The notes below the pieces were generated by a model, which was given only the letters and a program-made list of their open reading frames with translations, was not told where the DNA came from and did no database searches. Shown here in pieces: positions 1 to 5,178 of a stretch of DNA of 10,868 bases. Within the stretch, counting starts at the first letter, position 1, and every line of letters starts with the position of its first letter. Both the position numbers and the translations under genes were made by a program. Origin of the DNA: Trueperaceae bacterium (GTDB lineage Bacteria; Deinococcota; Deinococci; Deinococcales; Trueperaceae); contig SLSM01000015.1 of NCBI GenBank assembly GCA_007130445.1, forward strand, positions 1-10,868, in the 5' to 3' direction.

Positions 1-110
1 ACAGTGCTGGATTATGGCTCCAGTGGGCCGTTGTTTCGATCTTGTGGAATCGACAGGTTCGTTCACGCATCGGTTGTCAAGGATCGCCGCGCCCTTAGGC
101 GCGAGTTCCA

Positions 111-140
111 ATCTTAAGCCATCGCGCTTCACCGTGTCAA
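111..140 (-). promoter_or_regulatory. Leftward promoter TTGACA-18-TAAGAT
   Basis: On the minus strand TTGACA (135-140) is followed after 18 bases by TAAGAT (111-116), which matches 4 of 6 positions of TATAAT including T1, A2 and T6. Transcription would start near 104 and run left. The first transcribed bases would include the CGCGCC-CTTA-GGCGCG hairpin at 88-103. The target gene is outside the window. Confidence 0.5.
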
Positions 141-312
141 GCCCCGTCGCAGGTCGGTCGCCGAGATCGATCGCTCGATCCGTCGTCCAACCGGCGCCTC
201 GGATCATGGTTCCGAGTCGACCAGGTCGGGATTTCTCAACGTGGTGGTACGCGTCGGCTTGTCAAGGAACTCGGCCCGCAGCTCCGAAGAGCCTGTTGCG
301 AGCGCAAGAGCA

Positions 313-342
313 AACATACAGGTTCGGAGCACGGCATGTCAA
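313..342 (-). promoter_or_regulatory. Leftward promoter TTGACA-18-TATGTT
   Basis: On the minus strand TTGACA (337-342) is followed after exactly 18 bases by TATGTT (313-318), which keeps T1, A2, T3 and T6 of the -10 consensus. The spacer length equals that of the promoter at 111-140. A transcript from here would start near 306 and read leftward through the other CTTGACA copies, an arrangement like tandem promoters of a strongly expressed unit. Confidence 0.5.
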
Positions 343-400
343 GCCCTGGTACGTCGGAGGCCGGTGGACGCCATCGGCGCACCAGGCTGCGGCGCATGCC

Positions 401-481
401 GCGTCACGCGACGGGCCGACGCCGCGGCGAGACGTGGGGACGTTCACCGGCTCGACACGGCGCGTCACGCCGGCGTCACGC
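401..481 (+). repeat. Three GCGTCACGC direct repeats, two one helical turn apart
   Basis: The 9-mer GCGTCACGC occurs at 401-409, 462-470 and 473-481. The last two are offset by 11 bases, about one turn of DNA, and lie directly upstream of the -10 box at 491-496, about where the -35 element would be. No TTGACA-like -35 exists for that promoter. The junction of the two adjacent copies also forms a perfect 10-bp palindrome, ACGCCGGCGT (467-476). This could be an activator or repressor site for the lipoprotein gene; no regulator can be named. Confidence 0.4.
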
Positions 482-490
482 CCCCTCCCC

Positions 491-496
491 TAGGCT
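491..496 (+). promoter_or_regulatory. -10 box TAGGCT of the lipoprotein gene
   Basis: TAGGCT ends seven bases before the GTG at 504, the same geometry as at the Nif3, gpsA and metH genes in this window. It suggests that transcription starts at or next to the start codon (leaderless mRNA). It is also the main reason for choosing GTG 504 over the downstream GTG at 543. Confidence 0.5.
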
Positions 497-503
497 CCTC
501 TGC

Positions 504-665
504 GTGCGCACACACCGTGGCCATACCCCCACCGCCGGGTCCGTGACCGCCCGCACCCCCCTCATCGCGCTGCTGTTGCTGGTCCTCACGGCCTGCGGCG
601 CGACGCCGCAGCAAGGTGATCCCCCGATCCGAACCCCGACCCTCAGCCGACGAACGTACGGATGA
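504..665 (+). CDS. Lipoprotein signal-peptide portion, cut off by a frameshift
   Basis: Starting at GTG 504, this frame encodes about 31 residues ending in a typical lipoprotein signal: a basic N-region, the hydrophobic stretch PLIALLLLVLTAC with lipobox LTAC, then GATPQQGD. It then runs into out-of-frame codons and stops at TGA 663-665. One extra C in the CCCCC tract at 621-625 would continue the frame as DPPDPNPDPQPTNV, a Pro/Asp linker typical just after a lipobox, and join it to the protein at 662-1249 to give about 248 residues. I therefore read it as the N-terminus of one lipoprotein broken by a one-base deletion, a sequencing error or a slippage event. An alternative start, GTG 543, would leave a shorter but still good signal peptide. 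A genuine 53-residue lipopeptide overlapping the next gene by ATGA is possible but less likely. Confidence 0.6.
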   Translation: MRTHRGHTPTAGSVTARTPLIALLLLVLTACGATPQQGDPPIRTPTLSRRTYG

Positions 666-1249
666 ACGACGCGAGCTGCGCCGCGGGCGCCTACGTCGGC
701 GTAGGCAGCACCGTGTTCGACGACGTGCGCGACGAAGCGCGGTTCCCGGAGGACGGAACCACGTTCGGCTCGCGCTCGGTGCAAGCCGACGCGAGCGTGC
801 CCGCCTCGACGTTCGACGGCCGCGTCGCCTCCGATGCCACCTGCACGATGCTCGGGTCGAACGCGATCGGCATGAACGGGATCAGCGCCTCGGGAAGCGT
901 CTTGCTCATCGCCACGGAAGGCGGACCCGGTGGGAGCTACGCCGGTGGCTACGCCGAGTACCGCAGCGAGCTCCGGGTCGGAACCCAAGACACCACGACC
1001 GGAGCGTGGTCCGGGGAGAACGCCTCGGTCCAGCTCACGTACCTCGCCGGGCCAGGGATCGTCGTGCTCCTGGCGTCCGCCCAGGGGCCGCTCGTCGACT
1101 CGACGACCATGGAGACCGGATCGCACACCTTCAGCGGCGACCTCGCACCGGGCGAGTACTACGTCGAAGGGCGCGTCTCGGTCGACCTCGAAGGCGGCTC
1201 GCTGCGTGACGGTGCCAAGAGCCTCGAGTTCGAGATGACCGTGCGCTGA
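662..1249 (+). CDS. Secreted beta-rich protein of unknown function (body of the split lipoprotein)
   Basis: This is a 195-residue frame if started at ATG 662. I recognise no family. It is rich in Gly, Ser, Thr, Ala and acidic residues, has alternating hydrophobic segments suggesting beta strands (VQLTYLAGPGIVVLLASA; FSGDLAPGEYYVEGRVSVDL), and has two Cys near residues 6 and 48 that could form a disulfide. Those traits fit an extracellular beta-sandwich. Alone it has no signal peptide. The same frame is open upstream back to 620 and encodes a Pro/Asp-rich linker that fits directly onto the lipobox segment at 504-620. The ATG at 662 is therefore probably an internal Met, and the true protein is a surface lipoprotein exported by Sec and anchored by Cys. 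No ribosome-binding site precedes 662. Confidence 0.65.
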   Translation: MNDASCAAGAYVGVGSTVFDDVRDEARFPEDGTTFGSRSVQADASVPASTFDGRVASDATCTMLGSNAIGMNGISASGSVLLIATEGGPGGSYAGGYAEYRSELRVGTQDTTTGAWSGENASVQLTYLAGPGIVVLLASAQGPLVDSTTMETGSHTFSGDLAPGEYYVEGRVSVDLEGGSLRDGAKSLEFEMTVR

Positions 1250-1253
1250 CCTC

Positions 1254-1267
1254 GGCGGCGAGCCGCC
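1254..1267 (+). terminator. Weak hairpin after the lipoprotein gene
   Basis: GGCGG-CGAG-CCGCC forms a 5-bp GC stem with a tetraloop just after the TGA at 1247-1249. No T tract follows, so it is at best a weak or factor-dependent terminator. It also lies just upstream of the -10 box at 1273 and could instead be part of that promoter. Confidence 0.25.
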
Positions 1268-1272
1268 TGGCG

Positions 1273-1278
1273 TACCCT
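1273..1278 (+). promoter_or_regulatory. -10 box TACCCT of the Nif3-tmk-cyclotransferase operon
   Basis: TACCCT is preceded by GGCG, giving GGCGTACCCT, and ends six bases before ATG 1285. No Shine-Dalgarno sequence fits in the six-base gap, so a leaderless transcript is expected. The hexamer resembles the TAGACT and TAGCCT boxes ahead of gpsA, the ABC genes and metH. Confidence 0.5.
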
Positions 1279-1284
1279 GGGCGC

Positions 1285-2040
1285 ATGCAGCGCGACGAAC
1301 TCGTACGTTGGCTCGACGACTACCTCGACCTCGCCGCCTTCTCGGACGACCCCTCGCTGAACGGGCTCCAGGTGGAGGGCACCTCCGAGGTGCACAAGGT
1401 GGCGGTCGCAGTCGATTGCAGCCTGACCACCATGGAGCAAGCGGCCGAGGCCGGCGCCGACATGCTGATCACCCACCACGGCCTGTTCTGGGGCGCGCCG
1501 CTCCCCGTCACGGGACCGCATCGCAAGCGACTCGCCTTCCTGCTCGAGCGCGACATCTCGCTCTACGCGGCCCATCTCCCCCTCGACGCCCACCCCGAGG
1601 TAGGCAACAACTGGGGCCTCGGCCGCCTGATCGGGCTCGACGAGCTGCGCCCGTTCGGCACCTGGCGCGGGCGCACCCTCGGCGTGGCCGGCGTCTTCCC
1701 CACGCCGCTGTCGCTGCGTGACCTCGCCGACCTGATCGAGCGCACGCTGGGCGAGTCGGTGCTGGTCCACGCCGGCGGCCCCATCGAGGTGTCGCGCCTG
1801 GGCATCGTCTCCGGCTCCGCCGCGGGCAGCATCGCCCAAGCCGCCGCCGCCGGGCTCGATACCTTCCTGACGGGCGAGCCGAAGCACGACCACTTCTACG
1901 ACCCGTTCGAACGCGGTGTGAACGCGCTGTACGCCGGGCACTACATGACCGAGACGGTCGGCGTGAAGCTCCTCGCCGACAAGCTGCGCGAGGAGTTCGG
2001 GCTGGCGACCGAGTTCCTGCTCCTGCCGACGGGACTGTGA
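1285..2040 (+). CDS. Nif3/YbgI-family dinuclear metal-binding protein
   Basis: This 251-residue protein has the full Nif3-like (NIF3/DUF34, YbgI) layout. Likely metal ligands are the HHG motif (His64-His65), His97 and Asp101 in AAHLPLD, and His219 and Glu223 in GHYMTE. Other family landmarks are NGLQVEG (residues 26-32), the THHGLFWG segment, and TGEPKHD (196-202). Its length matches the short bacterial form without the inserted PII-like domain. The family is widespread and forms ring-shaped oligomers with two metals per subunit. Its biological role is unsettled; proposals include metal-dependent hydrolase, GTP cyclohydrolase I type 2-like activity and metal insertion. It is the first gene of an operon, and its stop overlaps the tmk GTG start by four bases. 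ATG 1285 is chosen because it sits six bases after a -10 box and gives the standard N-terminus. Confidence 0.92.
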   Translation: MQRDELVRWLDDYLDLAAFSDDPSLNGLQVEGTSEVHKVAVAVDCSLTTMEQAAEAGADMLITHHGLFWGAPLPVTGPHRKRLAFLLERDISLYAAHLPLDAHPEVGNNWGLGRLIGLDELRPFGTWRGRTLGVAGVFPTPLSLRDLADLIERTLGESVLVHAGGPIEVSRLGIVSGSAAGSIAQAAAAGLDTFLTGEPKHDHFYDPFERGVNALYAGHYMTETVGVKLLADKLREEFGLATEFLLLPTGL

Positions 2041-2690
2041 GCGCAGGAGCGGCCGGTCTGTTCCTGGCGTTCGAGGGGCCCGAGGGGTCGGGCAAGAGCA
2101 GCCAGGTGACGCGGCTCGCAGAGCGGCTGCGATCCGAGGGGCTCGACCCGCTGGTCACGCGCGAGCCGGGCGGTTCGCCGGCCGGCGAACGCATCCGCGA
2201 CGTGCTCCTCGACCCGGTGCTGCGGCTCGATCCGCTCGCCGAGCTCCTCCTCTACGCGGCGGCCCGCTCGCAGCACGTGGTCGAACGCATCGCGCCCGCC
2301 CTGGCGGCCGGCGCGCTGGTGCTCACCGACCGCTTCAGCGCTGCCACCGTGGCGTACCAGGGGCACGGTCGAGCGCTCGACCTGTCGTTCGTACACGAGC
2401 TCAACACCCGGGTCACGCTCGGGCACCGCCCCCACCTCACGCTGCTGCTCGACATCGCACCCGAGGTCGGTCTGGCGCGGGTCGCCGCGCGCGGCGCGGC
2501 CGACCGCCTCGAGCGCGCCGACCTCGCCTTCCACCGCCGCGTGCGCGCCGGATTCCTCGCCCAGGCCGACTCTGACGGCGAGCGCTGGCGCGTGATCGAT
2601 GCAGACGACGACGAGGAGCGCGTGGCGGCCGCCGTGTGGGCGGCGGTCGAGCCAGTCCTGCACGCATGGCGGCAGGCGGCACGCCGATGA
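2037..2690 (+). CDS. tmk: Thymidylate kinase (dTMP kinase)
   Basis: This enzyme phosphorylates dTMP to dTDP with ATP in the cytoplasm, a required step for dTTP in both the de novo and salvage routes. The 217-residue sequence has the P-loop GPEGSGKS (14-21), the TREPGG substrate motif (41-46), the DRF motif (98-100) and YQGHGR (107-112), all typical of bacterial Tmk, with the family's usual length. The GTG start at 2037 overlaps the Nif3 stop (GTGA), which implies translational coupling; no separate ribosome-binding site is visible. Its own stop overlaps the start of the cyclotransferase gene (ATGA at 2687). The P-loop is of the E. coli-like or Gram-positive-like kind; I did not attempt to assign the LID type. 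Confidence 0.95.
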   Translation: MSAGAAGLFLAFEGPEGSGKSSQVTRLAERLRSEGLDPLVTREPGGSPAGERIRDVLLDPVLRLDPLAELLLYAAARSQHVVERIAPALAAGALVLTDRFSAATVAYQGHGRALDLSFVHELNTRVTLGHRPHLTLLLDIAPEVGLARVAARGAADRLERADLAFHRRVRAGFLAQADSDGERWRVIDADDDEERVAAAVWAAVEPVLHAWRQAARR

Positions 2691-3505
2691 GCACCTTGCG
2701 CCCCGGCCGCGGCCTCCGCGGGCTCGCGGGCGTGGCGCTCGCGGGCGTGGCGCTCGCGCTCGTGCTGGTCGCGGCGTCGTGTGACCGGAGCGCGCGCGTG
2801 CAGGCCCTCGAACCCGTCGTGCTGGCCACCTGGCCGCACGATCCGGAGGCGTTCACGCAGGGCCTCGTGTGGTTCGAGGGCCGCTTCTTGGAGAGCACCG
2901 GGCGGTACGGGCTGTCCGATCTGCGCGAGGTCGACGCGGTCAGCGGCGAGGTGCTCCGCCGGCGGGCGCTCGACGCGCGCGAGTTCGGTGAGGGCTTGGC
3001 GCTCGTCGATGATCGGCTCGTCCAGATCACCTATCGCGAGCAGGTGGCGCACGTCTATGACCGCGCCACGTTCGAGCCGGTCGGTCGCTTCACCTATCGA
3101 GGCGAGGGCTGGGGGCTCTGCTTCGACGGCGAGGTGCTGTGGATGAGCGACGGCTCGGACCGACTCACGCGCCGCGACCCGGCGACGTTCGACGTGCTGG
3201 GCAGCGTGCAGGTGACCCGGGACGGACGCGGCGTCGAGCGCCTGAACGAACTGGCCTGCGTCGACGAGCACGTGTACGCCAACGTCTGGCTCACGACCGA
3301 CATCGTGCGCATCCGCACGGGCGACGGGCGCGTCGACGCCGTGATCGACGCCAGCGCCCTGGTGCCCGACGACCCACGCGTGCTGCGGAACCCGGATGCC
3401 GTGCTGAACGGCATCGCCTACGACCCCGCCGGCGAGCGCTTCTTCCTCACGGGCAAGCTCTGGGACGTGATGTACGTGGTGCGCTTCGAGCCGGCGGCGC
3501 GCTGA
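2687..3505 (+). CDS. Glutaminyl-peptide cyclotransferase, lipoprotein
   Basis: This 272-residue protein of the glutamine cyclotransferase family (beta-propeller, bacterial/plant type) is expected to convert N-terminal Gln of peptides to pyroglutamate outside the cytoplasm. Residues 1-32 form an export signal ending in a lipobox-like AASC, with Cys32 as the likely lipidated residue. Family motifs follow in order: HDPEAFTQGL (51-60), ESTGRYG (69-75), FGEGLA (100-105), GEGWGLCFDG (139-148), MSDGSDRL (153-160), RLNELAC (185-191), YANVW (197-201), and NGIAYDP with TGKLWD (241-260). Glu69 and Glu102 are the conserved acidic positions I would expect in the active site. ATG 2687 overlaps the tmk TGA; the upstream in-frame ATG at 2636 lies inside tmk and is not needed for the signal peptide. 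It is the last gene of the operon and converges with the FmdB-like gene. Confidence 0.9.
   Translation: MSTLRPGRGLRGLAGVALAGVALALVLVAASCDRSARVQALEPVVLATWPHDPEAFTQGLVWFEGRFLESTGRYGLSDLREVDAVSGEVLRRRALDAREFGEGLALVDDRLVQITYREQVAHVYDRATFEPVGRFTYRGEGWGLCFDGEVLWMSDGSDRLTRRDPATFDVLGSVQVTRDGRGVERLNELACVDEHVYANVWLTTDIVRIRTGDGRVDAVIDASALVPDDPRVLRNPDAVLNGIAYDPAGERFFLTGKLWDVMYVVRFEPAAR
2722..2751 (+). repeat. 15-bp tandem repeat inside a signal peptide
   Basis: The unit GCTCGCGGGCGTGGC occurs twice without mismatch (2722-2736, 2737-2751) and its first seven bases continue at 2752-2758. It is in frame and encodes the repeated LAGVA in the hydrophobic core of the cyclotransferase signal peptide. Each added or lost unit would change the core by five residues without breaking the frame. 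Confidence 0.85.
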
Positions 3506-3549
3506 GCCAGTGCGAGGAGGCGCAGCGCGAGCGGGAGCGCAGCGCGTCG

Positions 3550-3566
3550 CGGGCGCATGGCGCCCG
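3550..3566. terminator. Hairpin between convergent genes
   Basis: CGGGCGC-ATG-GCGCCCG is a perfect 7-bp GC-rich inverted repeat with a 3-base loop in the 72-base gap between the convergent cyclotransferase (stop 3505) and FmdB-like (stop 3578) genes. Its position fits a bidirectional terminator, but neither side has a T tract, so intrinsic termination would be weak. Confidence 0.4.
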
Positions 3567-3577
3567 TCGCCGTGGCT

Positions 3578-3964
3578 TCAATCCGAGGCTGCAGCGCCGG
3601 TCGAGCCGGACGGCGTCGTCTTCGCGGGCGGTGCCGTCGGCGTCGTGTCGGATCGAACGCCCTTCTCGACGGTCCCTGCGCCGCCGTTGGTGCCGGCGTC
3701 AGTCGTCCCGGTGTCGGCCTTCACCGCACCGTTCGCACCGTTCGCACCGTTCGAACCAGCTGCGGCCGGCGAGCTCGCGCCCTTCTTCCCGCGCGAGTCC
3801 GTCACGTAGAACCCCGAGCCCTTGAAGGCGATGCCCACGGGCTGGATGAGGCGCTTCACGGGATCGCCGGTGGCGGGATCGGCCGTCAGCGCGGCGTCGA
3901 CCATGCGCTGCTCGACCTCGAAGGTCGCGCCAGTGGTCAGGTTCCGGTACACGTAGATCGGCAT
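3578..3964 (-). CDS. FmdB-like protein lacking the zinc-ribbon cysteines
   Basis: This 128-residue protein starts MPIYVYRN and continues through RLIQPVG, FKGSGFYVTDSR (48-58), the hallmark of FmdB/CxxC_CXXC_SSSS small zinc-ribbon proteins. In the usual family the N-terminus reads MPxYEYxCxxCG with a second CPxCG around residue 30. Here those positions are Asn8, Thr11, Asp29 and Thr32, and the whole protein has no cysteine, so zinc binding by the canonical ribbon is not possible. Residues 59-128 are a low-complexity Gly/Ala/Ser/Thr/Pro tail with NGA repeats, probably disordered. The start is set by GGAGG four bases upstream and by homology; a larger open frame extends to 4645 but is antisense to gpsA and not protein-like. 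FmdB proteins were named as putative regulators, but their role is not established. It is divergent from gpsA. Confidence 0.85.
   Translation of the reverse strand: MPIYVYRNLTTGATFEVEQRMVDAALTADPATGDPVKRLIQPVGIAFKGSGFYVTDSRGKKGASSPAAAGSNGANGANGAVKADTGTTDAGTNGGAGTVEKGVRSDTTPTAPPAKTTPSGSTGAAASD
3726..3752 (-). repeat. 9-bp tandem repeat coding Asn-Gly-Ala
   Basis: Three perfect copies of GCACCGTTC lie head to tail on the plus strand. In the FmdB-like gene (minus strand) they encode NGA-NGA-NGA at residues 72-80 in the disordered tail. The repeat is in frame, so copy-number change would lengthen or shorten the tail without disrupting the gene. Confidence 0.8.
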
Positions 3965-3968
3965 GCAT

Positions 3969-3973
3969 CCTCC
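3969..3973 (-). promoter_or_regulatory. Shine-Dalgarno GGAGG of the FmdB-like gene
   Basis: GGAGG lies four bases before the ATG at 3964-3962 on the minus strand. It is the clearest ribosome-binding site in the window and fixes the start at MPIYVY rather than the overlapping out-of-frame ATG at 3968. It contrasts with the leaderless-looking starts of the neighbouring genes. Confidence 0.6.
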
Positions 3974-4070
3974 AGCGATGAGCGATGTCGAGGGTCGGCG
4001 GTTGGCTACCGAGGGGCGTCCTGGACGGACCCGGCGCGGCCACCGATGGCAGGCACGACCGCCGTGTGCC

Positions 4071-4099
4071 AATGTAGCACCCTTGCTAGACTCCGTCCA
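4071..4099 (-). promoter_or_regulatory. Possible leftward promoter overlapping the gpsA start
   Basis: On the minus strand TGGACG (4094-4099, 4 of 6 to TTGACA) is followed after 17 bases by TACATT (4071-4076, 4 of 6 to TATAAT). It would transcribe the FmdB-like gene with a leader of about 100 bases. It overlaps the gpsA -10 box, so both could not be occupied at once. Match quality is modest. Confidence 0.25.
4087..4092 (+). promoter_or_regulatory. -10 box TAGACT of gpsA
   Basis: TAGACT ends six bases before ATG 4099, the same hexamer as at metH. No ribosome-binding site lies between them, so gpsA mRNA is probably leaderless or nearly so. There is no good -35 at 16-18 bases upstream. Confidence 0.5.
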
Positions 4100-5103
4100 T
4101 GCCCGACGCTGCAGACGACCACGGCGCCCCGGCGGTGGTCGCGGTGCTCGGCGCCGGCGCCTGGGGCACGGTGATCGCCCAGCTCCTCGCCGACAACGGC
4201 CACGCCGTGCGCTTGTGGGCTCGTCGCGCCCCTCTCGCCGACGCGCTCCTCCGCACGCGGCGCTCCGCAGCGCTCGGCGCACGCGCCCTCCACCCCGCCG
4301 TGACGCCGACCTCCGATCTCGCAGGTTCCCTGGACGCCGCAGTCGCTGCGTTCGTCGCGGTGCCGTGTCGGGCGTACGCGCCGCTGGTCGACGACCTCTC
4401 GCGCGCGCCCCGCATGACGGCGCTGGTGTCGTGCGCCAAGGGCTTCCTCGACGCCGACCTGCGTCGCCCCAGCGAGGCGCTGGCCGAAGCCGCACCGCTG
4501 GTCGCGGTCCTCTCCGGACCGAACCTGGCCGGCGAGATCGCGCTGGGCCTACCCGCAGCGGCCACCGTCGCCAGCGACCACGACGACCTCGCCGAGCGCG
4601 TCCAAGGCTGGCTGTCGCAGCCGAGCTTCCGGGTGTACCGGTCACGCGACCCGATCGGCGTCGAGGTCAGCGGGGCGCTGAAGAACGTGATCGCCCTGGC
4701 CGCGGGTATGTCCGACGAGCTCGGGCTGGGCGAGAACACCCACGCGGCCTTGCTCACCCGCGGCCTGGCGGAACTCGCACGCCTCGGCCACGCGCTCGGC
4801 GGCGACCCCCGAACGTTCTACGGCCTCGCCGGCGTCGGCGACCTGATCGCCACGTGCGCCAGCCCGCGCTCGCGCAACCACCAGGTCGGTGCCAGGGTGG
4901 CGCGCGGCGAAGCGATCGCGGCGATCGAGGCCGGCGGAATCACCGCCGAAGGGGTGCCGACCGTCCGACACGTGGTCCGCTTCGCCGACGCGCACGATCT
5001 GGACCTGCCCATCTGCCGCGAGGTCGAGGCCGTGATCGACCGCGGCAAGCCGCCGCGCTCGGCGATCCACGATCTGATGACGCGCGCACCGAAGGGCGAG
5101 TGA
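4099..5103 (+). CDS. gpsA: Glycerol-3-phosphate dehydrogenase [NAD(P)+]
   Basis: This 334-residue cytoplasmic enzyme reduces dihydroxyacetone phosphate to sn-glycerol-3-phosphate, the backbone for phospholipids. The N-terminal Rossmann domain carries VLGAGAWGT with GxGxxG at 18-23 and VPCRAYA near 88-94. CAKG (112-115), SGPNLAGE (139-146) and the catalytic-lysine motif GALKNVIAL with Lys195 follow, then LTRGLAEL (219-226), GLAGVGDLIATC (242-253) and SPRSRN (255-260), which binds the phosphate. Length and motif order are those of normal GpsA and nothing is missing. It is preceded by its own -10 box, is divergent from the FmdB-like gene, and is separated by 75 bases from the ABC genes, which have their own promoter. 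Confidence 0.96.
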   Translation: MPDAADDHGAPAVVAVLGAGAWGTVIAQLLADNGHAVRLWARRAPLADALLRTRRSAALGARALHPAVTPTSDLAGSLDAAVAAFVAVPCRAYAPLVDDLSRAPRMTALVSCAKGFLDADLRRPSEALAEAAPLVAVLSGPNLAGEIALGLPAAATVASDHDDLAERVQGWLSQPSFRVYRSRDPIGVEVSGALKNVIALAAGMSDELGLGENTHAALLTRGLAELARLGHALGGDPRTFYGLAGVGDLIATCASPRSRNHQVGARVARGEAIAAIEAGGITAEGVPTVRHVVRFADAHDLDLPICREVEAVIDRGKPPRSAIHDLMTRAPKGE

Positions 5104-5145
5104 CCCGGCGGCGGCAGGGACGCGTCTCGCGGCGCCGTCCGAGCG

Positions 5146-5165
5146 CGCCGATCGCGGTGTAGCCT
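5146..5165 (+). promoter_or_regulatory. ABC-operon promoter: palindromic block plus -10 TAGCCT
   Basis: CGCCG-ATCG-CGGTG (5146-5159) can form a hairpin with one G-T pair and abuts TAGCCT (5160-5165), which lies 13 bases before ATG 5179. The 20-base block matches the one in front of metH at 17 of 20 positions (consensus CGCCGAKCGCGGYGTAGMCT). It may combine an operator or extended -10 element with the end of the gpsA transcript. Confidence 0.45.
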
Positions 5166-5178
5166 TGGCGACGGACCC

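Larger units (their letters stand above)
75..343 (-). repeat. Four dispersed CTTGACA heptamers (perfect -35 hexamers)
   Basis: The heptamer TGTCAAG occurs on the plus strand at 75-81, 135-141, 260-266 and 337-343. Read on the minus strand each copy is CTTGACA, which contains the perfect sigma-70 -35 hexamer TTGACA. All four have the same orientation, with spacings of 60, 125 and 77 bases. I estimate about 0.01 copies expected in 350 bases of this composition, so the cluster is not chance. Copies at 135 and 337 have a TAnnnT box 18 bases downstream; those at 75 and 260 have only weak -10 candidates. They are either tandem promoters for a leftward transcript or sites for a DNA-binding protein. 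Confidence 0.6.
1..503. other. Gene-free region with regulatory signals
   Basis: No open frame here looks like a protein: the translations are rich in Arg, Pro, Ala and Ser, resemble no family I know, and no start has a ribosome-binding site or -10 box at a sensible distance. The region is visibly more AT-rich at 1-340 than the coding part of the window. It holds four CTTGACA heptamers on the minus strand, three GCGTCACGC copies on the plus strand, a 6-bp perfect hairpin with a 4-base loop at 88-103, and a rightward -10 box at 491. The likely role is a divergent regulatory region between a leftward gene outside the window and the lipoprotein gene starting at 504. Confidence 0.6.

Noticed and set aside
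7..23. A 5-bp stem with a 7-base loop (CTGGA/TCCAG) whose minus-strand loop contains CATAA, like a tRNA anticodon arm
   Set aside because: Position 33 would be C rather than U, no D-arm lies on the 5' side at the required distance, and the T-arm side is outside the window.
14..493. A 159-codon plus-strand frame from ATG 14
   Set aside because: No recognisable motif, Arg/Pro/Ser-rich translation, no ribosome-binding site or -10 box, and it crosses the promoter cluster.
3965..4645. An N-terminal extension of the FmdB-like frame by 227 codons
   Set aside because: The extension lies antisense to gpsA, has Arg/Ala-rich composition, and the GGAGG plus MPIYVY start marks the true N-terminus.
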